The notes under the pieces were generated by a model that saw nothing but the letters and a program-made list of their open reading frames with translations, had not been told where the DNA came from and made no database searches. Position numbers and translations under genes: made by a program. Below, in pieces: positions 1 through 8,026 of a stretch of DNA of 46,032 bases. The DNA is from an uncultured Ruminiclostridium sp. GTDB taxonomy: Bacteria; Bacillota; Clostridia; Oscillospirales; Ruminococcaceae. The stretch spans positions 1 through 46,032 of the forward strand of contig CANQKE010000020.1 of NCBI GenBank assembly GCA_947624435.1, in the 5' to 3' direction. Numbering within the stretch: the stretch's first letter is position 1; each line of letters opens with the position of its first letter.

Positions 1-1
1 G

Positions 2-77
2 TGGTGGAAGTTATAGGGCTCGAACCTATGACCCTCTGCTTGTAGGGCAGATGCTCTCCCAGCTGAGCTAAACTTCC
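2..77 (-). tRNA. tRNA-Val (anticodon TAC), CCA encoded
   Basis: On the minus strand the acceptor arms GGAAGTT and AACTTCC pair perfectly and are followed by discriminator A and an encoded CCA. The D-arm (GCTC/GAGC), the anticodon stem TCTGC/GCAGA and the T-arm with TTCGAGC loop are all intact. The anticodon loop is CCTACAA, giving anticodon TAC (valine GTA/GTN). Position 33 is C instead of the nearly universal T. Length is 76 nt with CCA. The rest of the fold is sound, so the call is safe; the C33 base is the one oddity. Confidence 0.95.
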
Positions 78-109
78 ATACCGCCGCAAAAGCGTCAAGC
101 GACTTTTAT

Positions 110-138
110 ATTATACACTTTTTTGTTATCTTTGTCAA
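110..138 (-). promoter_or_regulatory. Sigma-A promoter of tRNA-Val
   Basis: Read on the minus strand: -35 TTGACA (133-138), 17-nt spacer, -10 TATAAT (110-115). Both boxes match consensus exactly. The predicted start lies about 26 nt before the tRNA 5' end. Confidence 0.85.
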
Positions 139-181
139 CTGTTTTTTTCGGATTTTTTTATTTTTATTTTGACAAACAGCG

Positions 182-1249
182 TCAGATAATTATAAGACCT
201 TTTCCGGTGCGGGTAAGGCAGCGGCAGCCGTCCGCGGTGATAGTCACCATATCCTCGATACGTACCCCGTACTTTCCGGTGATATATGCGCCCGGCTCTA
301 TCGTGACTATCATTCCCTCCTTGAGCGAATCGGAAGAATTAGGCCCTGCCGTAGGCGCTTCATGTATCTCCAGTCCGACTCCGTGGCCGAGGCTGTGACC
401 GAAATACTCGCCGTAATTCCACGCGTCAAGGGTGCTGCGCGCCACGCTGTCCAATAACTTTCCGGAAATGCCCGCCTTTGCCGCTTTCTGAGCGTCAAGA
501 TTCGCGGAAAGCACCGCGTCGTACATCTCGCGCATTTTATCCGTCGCGTGTCCTATAGCTACCGTCCTTGTCATGTCTGAATGATAGCCGTCATACACCG
601 CGCCGAAATCCAGCGTCAGAAAATCCCCGTCCTGAAGCTTTTTATCGGTGGGTACGGCGTGAGGCGACGCGGAATTTACTCCCGACGCCGCTATAGTATC
701 GAACGAAAGCCCGTCAGAGCCGTATTCCGCCATGTAGTAATTCAGCATCGCGGCAACGTGCTTTTCGGTCTGTCCGATTCTGATATTGTTCAGCAGCTTA
801 TCAAACGCTTTTTCGGCAATGCGCTGAGCTGTGATTATCTTTTCTATCTCCTCTTCGGATTTTATTGCGCGCATTTTCGTGAGCTTGTCGGACAGCGCGC
901 TGCTGGTGTCAAAGGTCACGAACGAATAATTCTGCTTGTACTTTTCTATCTGCGACAGCGTCATAAAGTCGCTCTCTACCGATACCACGGTTATACCGTG
1001 CTTTACCAGCAGATCCATAAGCTGCTTTCTGACGTTTTCCAGCAAAATTACCTGGCAGTCCTTGACTCTTTCCTTTGCTTTATCGTAATATCTGAAATCT
1101 ATCAGCAGATAGCTCTGTTCCTTGGTGATAAGGATAAAACCTGCGGAGGAAGAAAATCCGCAGAGATATTTTCGGCTTATATCGGAGGTGATAAAAGCGG
1201 CATGCCTTTCATCTATAAGCAAGCGGCCGATCTGAGATATCCTGCTCAT
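182..1249 (-). CDS. M24 family Xaa-Pro aminopeptidase/dipeptidase
   Basis: A 355-residue cytosolic metallopeptidase of the pita-bread (M24) fold that removes N-terminal residues ahead of proline. The first half is a creatinase-like N-terminal domain (about 5-125); the catalytic domain follows. The five metal ligands are visible: D214 (LTLDFG), D225 (SDMTRT), H289 (GHSLGHGVG), E318 (VTIEPGAY) and E332 (RIEDMV). Length is normal for clostridial PepP/PepQ-type enzymes; the sequence does not decide between amino- and dipeptidase. The start has GGAGG 7 nt upstream, and its ATG directly follows the aroQ stop, so the two are co-translated. It is the last gene of a minus-strand run starting near rpsU. 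Confidence 0.93.
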   Translation of the reverse strand: MSRISQIGRLLIDERHAAFITSDISRKYLCGFSSSAGFILITKEQSYLLIDFRYYDKAKERVKDCQVILLENVRKQLMDLLVKHGITVVSVESDFMTLSQIEKYKQNYSFVTFDTSSALSDKLTKMRAIKSEEEIEKIITAQRIAEKAFDKLLNNIRIGQTEKHVAAMLNYYMAEYGSDGLSFDTIAASGVNSASPHAVPTDKKLQDGDFLTLDFGAVYDGYHSDMTRTVAIGHATDKMREMYDAVLSANLDAQKAAKAGISGKLLDSVARSTLDAWNYGEYFGHSLGHGVGLEIHEAPTAGPNSSDSLKEGMIVTIEPGAYITGKYGVRIEDMVTITADGCRCLTRTGKGLIII

Positions 1250-1696
1250 TTATTTATCCTCCGGGCGATCTTTAAGGGTAAGCGCATACTGTAACGCCAT
1301 AGTATAGCTGTAAGAGCCGAAGCCCGCTATAGTACCCGCGCATACCGCCGAGATGACGGAGTTTTCCCTGAATCCTTCCCGCGCGTGTACATTTGAAAGA
1401 TGCACCTCTATCACCGGAATTTTTATAGCGGAAATAGCGTCCCTTATAGCATAGCTGTAATGAGTATACGCGCCGGCGTTAAGAATCACGCAATCGGTAT
1501 CCTTGCGGCATTCGTGCAGCTTGTCAACGATATTTCCCTCGTGATTAGACTGGTAAAACTCTATCTGAGCGCCCGCAGCCTGCGCGGCAGATTTTAACCC
1601 GTCGTTTATGCTGCTTAGCGTTTCGTTTCCGTAAATACCCGGTTCGCGTTCACCTAAAAGATTAAGATTAGGGCCGTTTATCACAAGAATCTTCAT
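1250..1696 (-). CDS. aroQ: 3-dehydroquinate dehydratase, type II
   Basis: A 148-residue type II dehydroquinase of the shikimate pathway (3-dehydroquinate to 3-dehydroshikimate), normally a dodecamer. Diagnostic motifs are NGPNLNLLGEREPGIYG with catalytic Tyr22, NAGAYTHYS (N73) and EVHLSNVHARE with catalytic His99. The frame is open further upstream, but homology starts exactly at MKILVINGPN, so ATG at 1696 is chosen. The nearest Shine-Dalgarno (AAAGGAG) is about 30 nt away, with a hairpin in between; an in-frame ATG four codons earlier (MIIS-MKILV) is the alternative start. The stop TAA abuts the ATG of the M24 peptidase gene. Confidence 0.94.
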   Translation of the reverse strand: MKILVINGPNLNLLGEREPGIYGNETLSSINDGLKSAAQAAGAQIEFYQSNHEGNIVDKLHECRKDTDCVILNAGAYTHYSYAIRDAISAIKIPVIEVHLSNVHAREGFRENSVISAVCAGTIAGFGSYSYTMALQYALTLKDRPEDK

Positions 1697-1706
1697 ACTT
1701 ATTATC

Positions 1707-1735
1707 ATGCTTGCAAAGCAAGCATCTCTCCTTTC
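1707..1735 (-). promoter_or_regulatory. Hairpin between Shine-Dalgarno and aroQ start
   Basis: On the minus strand AGGAG (1728-1732) is followed by a perfect 8-bp hairpin ATGCTTGC-ttt-GCAAGCAT (1725-1707) and then 10 nt before the aroQ ATG. Folding the hairpin would shorten the Shine-Dalgarno to ATG distance from about 31 to about 12 nt. The same stretch encodes a six-codon ORF (MLALQA, stop TGA) whose ATG is only 2 nt from the AGGAG. Confidence 0.5.
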
Positions 1736-1776
1736 GAGTTTTTCTGAAAAATTTATTTTTTCAGACTTAACCTCCG

Positions 1777-2616
1777 TTATATGCAGCTTTCGTAGCATTT
1801 TTTCATAACAGCCGCGTCCTCTGCCTGAGTACCGGCAGATTCGCATATGACGCTGGCGTTCAGTCCTTTTTTGGCGAACAGCTCCATAAGCGGCTCATAG
1901 TCCGGTCCGTATTCACTGTCGGAAAAAGTCAGGTGGCGTTTCTCACCGCCCGAGGTGTATTCTATTTTGGAAAAATGCACGTGCATATTTGAAAGCCGGT
2001 CAAAGCCGAGCTTATTTTCTATAGTATCAAGTATAGCGGCGTAATCAGCAGAGGTCTTTATACCGCCGAGAGTGCGCGCGTTCAAATGTCCGAAATCCAC
2101 ACAGGGCAGCATACTGTCGTCAAGAGTACATAACTCCACGACCTCTTCAAGAGTGCCGAGCTGGTTTATCTTGCCCATAGTTTCGGGACAAAATACGGCT
2201 TTGATATTTTCCTCTTTCATTTGAGCAAGCGCGCGGCGTATCGTATCCTTAGCGTACTCCATAGCGGTCTCACGCGATATTTTGGCGCATGAGCCGGAAT
2301 GTACCACTACTTTCTTTGCTCCTACCATATCGGCGGCACGCATCGCCTCCATTATGTAGTCAACGCTTTTTATCCTTGTTTCCTCGCTTGTACCAGAAAG
2401 AGATATATAATAAGGAGAATGCAGCGTCAGAAAAATGCCGTTTTCCTGTGCAAGCTGCGGCAGCTTATCGTATGTATTCTGCGATATCCTGACTCCCCTG
2501 CCGCATTCTATCTCATAGCCGTTAAGCCCAAAATTTTTAAGATACGCGGGAAGATCCTCAGGAAATTTATTCTTCCCCCAGCTTTCCGAATTTCCGCCGG
2601 GCCCAAATGTTGCCAT
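1777..2616 (-). CDS. Endonuclease IV-like TIM-barrel protein (AP endonuclease family 2)
   Basis: A 279-residue protein of the xylose isomerase-like TIM-barrel superfamily, closest in style to deoxyribonuclease IV. Visible metal-site motifs are LHSPYY near residue 72, VVHSGS near 107, CPETMGK near 153, VDFGHLNAR near 181, HVHFSK near 223 and a late ICESAG. These correspond to the Zn-binding His/Glu/Asp set of Nfo, and the length matches Nfo. The expected role is cutting DNA at abasic sites; a sugar-phosphate isomerase role cannot be excluded. The start has GGAGG 9 nt upstream. It sits 16 nt after the yqeG-type stop, in the same minus-strand operon. Confidence 0.82.
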   Translation of the reverse strand: MATFGPGGNSESWGKNKFPEDLPAYLKNFGLNGYEIECGRGVRISQNTYDKLPQLAQENGIFLTLHSPYYISLSGTSEETRIKSVDYIMEAMRAADMVGAKKVVVHSGSCAKISRETAMEYAKDTIRRALAQMKEENIKAVFCPETMGKINQLGTLEEVVELCTLDDSMLPCVDFGHLNARTLGGIKTSADYAAILDTIENKLGFDRLSNMHVHFSKIEYTSGGEKRHLTFSDSEYGPDYEPLMELFAKKGLNASVICESAGTQAEDAAVMKKCYESCI

Positions 2617-2632
2617 ATTATTTTTCCTCCGG

Positions 2633-3133
2633 TCATTTTCTCTCCAGTTTGGAATAATCGCGCTTAAAAAACAGGCTTTCCGCCCGCCGTTTTAAGCGAA
2701 ACGTCCAGGTCTTTTCAAGGTGGAAAGGCTCTACAAGTATAGTTATCGCACCTTTAAGATTTCCGCCGACAACGTCTGTAAATATCTGATCGCCGACAAC
2801 GGCGGTGCTGCGCTTATCAACATCCATCTGACGGATAGCTCGGGATATTCCGAAAGTCAGAGGCTTGCAGCCGTTAGCGCAGAACGGCAGACCAAGCTTA
2901 TTTGCGAGAGGAGTCACGCGCTTGCTTGTGTTATTGGAAACTACCGTCATTTTTACGCCGAGCGAACGCATATCGTCCAGCCACTGCATAACGCCTTTTT
3001 CCGGCTCCTGATCGCCGTGCATGGAAAGCGTGTTGTCAAGGTCGAGCACCAACGCCTTTATACCGTGTTTTTCCAAAAAGTCCCTGTCTATATCAAGGAC
3101 GCTGTTTATCCAGATTTTCGGCTTAAATAGCAT
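2633..3133 (-). CDS. YqeG family HAD IIIA-type phosphatase
   Basis: A 166-residue HAD-superfamily phosphatase. Motif I is VLDLDNTL (residues about 30-37, DxD nucleophile), motif II is TVVSNN, and the late motif is VVGDQIFTDVVGG. This family (B. subtilis YqeG, related to yeast Gep4 phosphatidylglycerophosphate phosphatase) often neighbours ribosome-assembly or shikimate genes; its exact substrate in Firmicutes is not settled. An AAGGA ribosome site lies 8 nt before the ATG. It follows the rpsU terminator, so it is expressed either by read-through or from a promoter not seen here. Confidence 0.88.
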   Translation of the reverse strand: MLFKPKIWINSVLDIDRDFLEKHGIKALVLDLDNTLSMHGDQEPEKGVMQWLDDMRSLGVKMTVVSNNTSKRVTPLANKLGLPFCANGCKPLTFGISRAIRQMDVDKRSTAVVGDQIFTDVVGGNLKGAITILVEPFHLEKTWTFRLKRRAESLFFKRDYSKLERK

Positions 3134-3155
3134 AACAGGTCCTTTCTTTCATGAT

Positions 3156-3184
3156 AAAAAGCGGACAAAAAGATTTTGTCCGCC
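3156..3184 (-). terminator. Intrinsic terminator after rpsU
   Basis: Minus strand: GCGGACAAAA-tct-TTTTGTCCGC, a perfect 10-bp stem with a 3-nt loop, followed by TTTTT. It lies between rpsU and the YqeG gene. Confidence 0.85.
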
Positions 3185-3204
3185 CTTTAATGTTGTAAGT
3201 AAAA

Positions 3205-3381
3205 TCACTTATACTTGCGCTTGCGTGCAGCCTCGGATTTCTTTTTACGCTTTACCGAAGGTTTTTCGTAGTGTTCCCTTTTGCGAACCTCCGCGAGAAC
3301 GCCATCTCTGGCACAGGATCTCTTAAAACGCTTGAGCGCTGTATCTAAGGATTCATTTTTTCCCAAACGAACTTCAGCCAA
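3205..3381 (-). CDS. rpsU: 30S ribosomal protein S21
   Basis: A 58-residue basic protein ([19 protein letters not shown]...ending AARKRKYK) that matches bS21 over its whole length. S21 is a small-subunit protein that helps 16S rRNA base-pair with mRNA during initiation. The start is TTG at 3381, with AGGAGGG 8 nt upstream; no ATG is available and the TTG-GCT-GAA start gives the family's conserved N-terminus. It has its own consensus promoter upstream and a strong terminator downstream. Confidence 0.97.
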   Translation of the reverse strand: MAEVRLGKNESLDTALKRFKRSCARDGVLAEVRKREHYEKPSVKRKKKSEAARKRKYK

Positions 3382-3448
3382 CTATATCCCTCCTTTGCCC
3401 TGCGGCATAGGTTACTAACATACAAATTTAATAAAGATGTACGATAGT

Positions 3449-3477
3449 ATTATACTACAGCTTTAAGAATAAGTCAA
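3449..3477 (-). promoter_or_regulatory. Sigma-A promoter of rpsU
   Basis: Minus strand -35 TTGACT (3472-3477), 17-nt spacer, -10 TATAAT (3449-3454). It gives a leader of about 60 nt before the rpsU TTG. Confidence 0.85.
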
Positions 3478-3550
3478 TACTTTTTTGTAAGATTTTTTAA
3501 CTTTTTTGAAAAAAACAAGCGCCGCCGCTATCGGCTTTGGAGACCTGATA

Positions 3551-3766
3551 TCAGTTGCCGAAAAGTCCACCCAGCTTATCCTTGATACCGTCTATCGAAA
3601 CCTTTGACTTTACCGCGTCAACAACGTTATTGATAACGTCGTCCGGCAGATCCACGCCGATAACGCCCTCTACCGCCTTTATAGGCTCGTTCTTGAACTG
3701 CTCGGCAAAGTTAGGATCGCTCTTTACCTTATTTACGACCTCGTCGATTTTTCCTTTGATATCCAT
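3551..3766 (-). CDS. Small acidic helical protein of unknown function (71 aa)
   Basis: A 71-residue protein with no cysteines, no signal peptide and no membrane segment, ending in GGLFGN. It is supported as real by a good ribosome site (AAAGGAG, 6 nt), by its own promoter (3809-3837) and by a regular helical pattern. The middle (residues about 17-41: SDPNFAEQFKNEPIKAVEG then VIGVDLPDD) resembles the D-L-F-P-G-LP spacing of Nif11/NHLP-type leader domains of ribosomal peptides. No core peptide or maturation enzymes are nearby, so a free-standing domain of unknown role is the honest call. Confidence 0.75.
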   Translation of the reverse strand: MDIKGKIDEVVNKVKSDPNFAEQFKNEPIKAVEGVIGVDLPDDVINNVVDAVKSKVSIDGIKDKLGGLFGN

Positions 3767-3808
3767 TGTTTTTCTCCTTTTACAAATGATGGGCTTGTGC
3801 CTGAAAAT

Positions 3809-3837
3809 ATTATAGCACCAAATCGCATGAAAATCAA
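3809..3837 (-). promoter_or_regulatory. Sigma-A promoter of the 71-aa gene
   Basis: Minus strand -35 TTGATT (3832-3837), 17-nt spacer, -10 TATAAT (3809-3814). It directly abuts the end of the broken acetyltransferase gene. Confidence 0.75.
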
Positions 3838-3838
3838 G

Positions 3839-4245
3839 TCAATGCCGGAATTTTTTCTGGTACAGGCCGTACTCGTACCCGTCGCCTTGATATTCCTCAT
3901 ATTTACGCGTAATAAGAGTATCAAAGCCCGGCTTAGTGCATAATCAAACGCTCAGAACAGCTCGTCGAGCAGGATATAATATCTGAGCTTTTCCCTGTCC
4001 GGAGAGATATTACCGCTGCCGATAAGCAGACCGTCGCTCTTTCTTTCAAAGCCGAAGTGCCAGCCGGAGGAGCTTTTTATCACCAAGTCCAACCACTCCC
4101 TCACCTGCTCGACGGAGGTATAGGTAAAATACACCATATACCGCGTTACCCGCTCGTCGCCGACCCACTGAAATACCGCGTCGGCGTCTTCCATGCTAAG
4201 CGGGCGGAGTATCAGCCTTTCGGTTTCTAATCTGATGTTGTGCAT
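3839..4245 (-). pseudogene. GNAT acetyltransferase remnant (frameshifted, core lost)
   Basis: The 5' part (4245-3952) encodes a clean N-terminus of a RimJ/RimL-type acetyltransferase: MHNIRLETERLILRPLSMED, then DAVFQW, then LIGSGNISPD. It stops at 3952 just where the beta-4 strand and the acetyl-CoA loop (Q/RxxGxG/A) should follow. In another frame, ending at 3839-3841, lies a further coding-like tail (KPGFDTLITRKYEEYQGDGY and on to GLYQKKFRH-stop). Together they span about 135 codons against about 170 for the family, and no acetyl-CoA motif is found in any frame. I read this as an internal deletion plus frameshift. The N-terminal 97 residues could still be translated. Confidence 0.65.
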
Positions 4246-4302
4246 AATCTATCCTTTCATTTCACCTATAAAAGAGCAGCGACCTTGATTTCCATAAAAC
4301 AC

Positions 4303-4327
4303 GAAAGGGAGTTATAAGCTCCCTTTC
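4303..4327 (-). terminator. Terminator of the surface-protein gene
   Basis: GAAAGGGAG-ttataag-CTCCCTTTC, a perfect 9-bp stem 11 nt after the stop of the large surface-protein gene. On the minus strand it is followed by GTGTTTT, a modest U-tract. Confidence 0.7.
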
Positions 4328-4338
4328 TGATGTCGTAT

Positions 4339-7300
4339 TTACTTCTTTTTCCTTACCGCCGTAAGCAGTACCGCCGCCGATAATGCTGCGAGCGCAAGTT
4401 GTGCAGCATTTGCCGCATATCCGGTATCGGGATTGCCGTTATTGCTGCTGCCGCTGTTATTATCGCTGCCGCTGTTTTCGGGGATACTGTCGCCCGATGA
4501 AGCACCGGGAGTGTTTTGAGGAGGCGTGCCTATGTCAAAATCGGTATTGTCATCAGATGTATCTGTATCGTTTCCGGTGTTGTCGTCAGACATATCGGTA
4601 TCGGTATCGTTTCCGGTATTATCGTCAGACGTATTATCGCCTGTAGAAGTATCGCCCGAAATATCCGAAGCTTCCGCTCCGCAGAACTCGCACTTTCCGT
4701 CAACATAGCTGTGTGCGGTCATCGGTATTTCCTCGCCCTGCTCTAACAATTCCCCGCAGACCGAGCATACAGTGTCGCCGGTGTAGCCTGTTTCGGTGCA
4801 GGTAGCCTCTTTTTCGTTTTCAATTGTTTCTTTATGACCGAGAGCCGCCGCAGCGTCGGTATCATAATACTTTTCGCATCTGGTGCAGGTATGACGGGTA
4901 TATCCGCCGTCGGTGCAGGTCGGTTCTACTATCTCATCTTTATAGTCATGACCGAGAGGAGTTATTACTCTGGCCTCTTCCTCTCCGCAATCTGCACAAA
5001 CGCGCTTTTCAAGTCCTTCGGTCTCACAGCCGGGTTTTGTGACTGTTTCCCATTCGCCAAAGTTCTTGTGAAGGCAAGTGCTGACAGTGATCGTGACTGT
5101 CTTTTCCGCGGTCGCGGTGACCGTGCCGGATACGGTGGTAACTACCAGCTTATACTCGCCCGAATCGGAAAGCGACGCTTTTTCAATAGTAAGCGTTTCA
5201 GAGGTCTGACCGCTGATAGTCTCGCCGTCCTTGTACCACTGATATGTAGTGATGTCGCCGGATTCGGTAACTTCCGCCTTAACGGTAATATCCTCGCCCT
5301 CGGTAACGCTTACATCCTCGTATTCTATAGATATATCGGCAGGAGCCACCTGGGGAAGTATAACCTCTTCGCCGCGCTGTTCTTCTTTTTCAACAACAGA
5401 CTTGGCTACAAACTGTGCGTCAACTATACAGGTGCTACCCGCTATATCCTCATAAGAAACGGTAACGGCTGCGGCTTTATTATCGGAAACGGTCTGATAT
5501 TCTCCGTCTACGACTACCGCGTCTATGCAATGATCGCTGTCGGCTTTTACCGTGAGCGTAACGCTTTCGCCCTTTGACAAGGTAAACGTGCTGTCGGCGC
5601 CGTCAATACTTCCTCCGGCAGTAGATGACAGGATAACGGTCTTATCGGCGGATTTTTCCTCTTCGCCGGCTACCGCTACTACAGCAAACGGGCTGAACGA
5701 TTTACAAGTCACCAGCAGACCGTACGGTGTAATAATGCAGGGTATCTCCTCTATTCCGGTTATCTCGCCCATATCGTTTTTAATGAAGTGATAAGCCTTG
5801 AAGGTAACTCCGGCGTCCTCCGGACCGTAGCCGTCCGGGAAGCCGAGGGAAACTCTCACGCCGTCGCCGGCGGATACGACCTGGCTCTTGCAGACAGTAA
5901 GATTTATATTGTACGTCGTGCTGGAAAGCGCCTCTGCGCCGATATCAGCGAGCTTATCATCTATCATTTCGTTCATGGTATCGGTCTGTGCATGGGTGGG
6001 AGAAGTTGCCACCAGTACCAGCCTCGACATAAGTGATTCATCGATAGGCTCGCCTGTGTTGGTAGTCCAGTCCTTAGTGGAAATGTCGCTGTTTTCAAGC
6101 AGCGTGGGTTTGCCGAACACGTTCCACTTATACCCCTGCGACCTGTATGCGCAGACTGCGCACGGGAAAGACGCGCAGTAGGATATGCAGTTCGGCTCTT
6201 TACCGCTCTTTTTGCCTACAAGACCGGTAAGGTAAATGCTGTAAAGCACGGTATCGTCCGCCCACATCTGGCTGGCGGTAAAATCAAAGGTGATGGTGCT
6301 TTCGCCGTCCCACTCGAAATTTTCTATTTTGGAATTATTTATGCCGGACTGACTGGTAATACCTACTCTGCGGTCGACGCAGTCGAGCTTATAGCCTACC
6401 TCGGCGTCCTCGGAGGTCTTTACCAGAACGTCATCGTACACAACGGTAACGCGGTGCGGCTTGCCGTCTATCGGAAATCTTCCGGTAGCCGCGGGGCTCT
6501 GCCTCTTTATATAAGGAGGAGCGACATAAGTTCCCGACGGATTATAAAGTGTTCCGGAGGTCGCCTCAAACATGCAGGGATCGCCCATATATCTTAAGTA
6601 ATTCGGGTCGGAAAGATACGGGCCGGGCGCAACGTCCGTTACCGCAAATTCCACATATCTTACCTGCGGGAAAATAAGGGTTACTTCGGTCTCGCTGTCC
6701 ATTATGGACGGATAAACATCAGGCAGGATATATGCCCAGTCGCCGTTTGACCAGTTGTCCATATCCTCGTCGAACTGCGCCATCTTAGCGATAAAGTACC
6801 AGCCCTCTTTCTTGGCCGCCTCTACGCCCATGCCGCGGAAGCTTACACTGAATTCGCCCGCCTTGACGTCCTCCATTTCGCTGTTCGCGCTGTATTTTAC
6901 AACAAGTCCGTTATTATTGGTGACGGTATCAAATCCGAAATCGTCGGTATTTACCATAGGATAAGTAAATTCGTAACCGGATTCGGACATTATTCCGGAG
7001 GAAAAATGCTGTTTGCTCATCACGGACTCGCCTACTAACAGATATTCGTTGCCCTCGTAGCCGTCAAGCCCGTTTACGCCGTCGCTCTTGGTATTTATAG
7101 GATCGTCCATGGTCGGGTCAACGCCGTACCACTTGCCGTCTACCAGTACGTTAGTCCACATATGCAGCTCCGGCACATTTTCACTGTGTCTGAATATTCC
7201 GGATACCAGCACACAGGGTATACCGAGCCTGTCAAGCACCGCCTTGAACGCTCTGGAATAGCCCTCGCAGACTGCCTCGCCCTTTACCAAAGAGCCGTAA

Positions 7301-7968
7301 GCCGTGCGGATATATCCGATATTTTCCGGCTTGCAGGCGTTTTCCAGTCTGTAGGAGGTGTGGGTAGTGATATAATCATGCACGAATTTTACCTGCTCGG
7401 CGGTGACGCTCTCGCCTTCCTCAGCCGTTACATTCTTAGCCTGCTTTACCACATCGTCAAGCACTTTGTTATATTCCGACAAAGCGTCGTTTACATCGTC
7501 TGAGCTTGTAAAGCCCTCGGTATAATAACTGTCGCCCCTGCCGGTGCCTATGTACGCATGATATCCGTCCTCGCCGGAGGTAACTCTTAACGACAGATAG
7601 GAAAAATCAACGTAAAATACATCGGCTTTATCGGCATAAAACGCATCGCGCGCCGCGCCGAACGCATTGAGCATATCGTTGAAGTCCTCTACATAAGCCG
7701 CCGTTTCATCCTCGGTAAGGATATTGTTTTTGATAAGGTCATAGTCGCCGTTTCCGCTTTTGAGTATGCCCAAATTGTACATATCTTCAATTGCGTCGTA
7801 GAAAGGCTTTTCTTTTTGAGTAAGCTGGCTGTAAAAGTAGCCGTCCTCTGCCTGCGCCGAGGCAACCGCAACAGTTTCGACGCTGTCGCTTACCGGCAGA
7901 ACGTTTATGCTGGTAACTGCCAGAACAGCGGCGACCGCAGCAGCGGTGATTCTTCTGAACATTTTCAT
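4339..7968 (-). CDS. Secreted transglutaminase-like surface protein with Ig domain and NPDTG sorting signal
   Basis: A 1209-residue exported protein. Residues 1-40 are a signal peptide with a twin-lysine/arginine N-region and an Ala-rich core. A transglutaminase-like (papain-fold) domain spans about 185-300 with the full triad: C234 (AVCEGYSRAF), H269 (PELHMWTNV) and D284 (YGVDPTMDD). After a long unassigned middle region comes a small beta domain (775-855), an Ig-like domain (880-963, QWYKDG... DSGEYKLVV), four Cys-pair repeats of the CADCG/GHDY type (965-1097), a Ser/Asp/Thr/Asn-rich stalk (1101-1178), then NPDTG (1179-1183), a hydrophobic helix and RKKK. This is a cell-wall sorting layout with N in place of L. 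It is likely a wall-anchored cross-linking or proteolytic enzyme; the substrate is unknown. The start has AGGGAG 8 nt upstream. Confidence 0.88.
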   Translation of the reverse strand: MKMFRRITAAAVAAVLAVTSINVLPVSDSVETVAVASAQAEDGYFYSQLTQKEKPFYDAIEDMYNLGILKSGNGDYDLIKNNILTEDETAAYVEDFNDMLNAFGAARDAFYADKADVFYVDFSYLSLRVTSGEDGYHAYIGTGRGDSYYTEGFTSSDDVNDALSEYNKVLDDVVKQAKNVTAEEGESVTAEQVKFVHDYITTHTSYRLENACKPENIGYIRTAYGSLVKGEAVCEGYSRAFKAVLDRLGIPCVLVSGIFRHSENVPELHMWTNVLVDGKWYGVDPTMDDPINTKSDGVNGLDGYEGNEYLLVGESVMSKQHFSSGIMSESGYEFTYPMVNTDDFGFDTVTNNNGLVVKYSANSEMEDVKAGEFSVSFRGMGVEAAKKEGWYFIAKMAQFDEDMDNWSNGDWAYILPDVYPSIMDSETEVTLIFPQVRYVEFAVTDVAPGPYLSDPNYLRYMGDPCMFEATSGTLYNPSGTYVAPPYIKRQSPAATGRFPIDGKPHRVTVVYDDVLVKTSEDAEVGYKLDCVDRRVGITSQSGINNSKIENFEWDGESTITFDFTASQMWADDTVLYSIYLTGLVGKKSGKEPNCISYCASFPCAVCAYRSQGYKWNVFGKPTLLENSDISTKDWTTNTGEPIDESLMSRLVLVATSPTHAQTDTMNEMIDDKLADIGAEALSSTTYNINLTVCKSQVVSAGDGVRVSLGFPDGYGPEDAGVTFKAYHFIKNDMGEITGIEEIPCIITPYGLLVTCKSFSPFAVVAVAGEEEKSADKTVILSSTAGGSIDGADSTFTLSKGESVTLTVKADSDHCIDAVVVDGEYQTVSDNKAAAVTVSYEDIAGSTCIVDAQFVAKSVVEKEEQRGEEVILPQVAPADISIEYEDVSVTEGEDITVKAEVTESGDITTYQWYKDGETISGQTSETLTIEKASLSDSGEYKLVVTTVSGTVTATAEKTVTITVSTCLHKNFGEWETVTKPGCETEGLEKRVCADCGEEEARVITPLGHDYKDEIVEPTCTDGGYTRHTCTRCEKYYDTDAAAALGHKETIENEKEATCTETGYTGDTVCSVCGELLEQGEEIPMTAHSYVDGKCEFCGAEASDISGDTSTGDNTSDDNTGNDTDTDMSDDNTGNDTDTSDDNTDFDIGTPPQNTPGASSGDSIPENSGSDNNSGSSNNGNPDTGYAANAAQLALAALSAAVLLTAVRKKK

Positions 7969-8026
7969 ATTTATCTCCCTTTCTTAAGAAAACAAAGTGT
8001 CGTTTTCTAAAATAAGATAAAAAAAG

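Noticed and set aside
1250-1846. Longer aroQ start at 1846
   Set aside because: The extra 50 codons overlap the upstream gene and show no homology; the conserved N-terminus begins at 1696.
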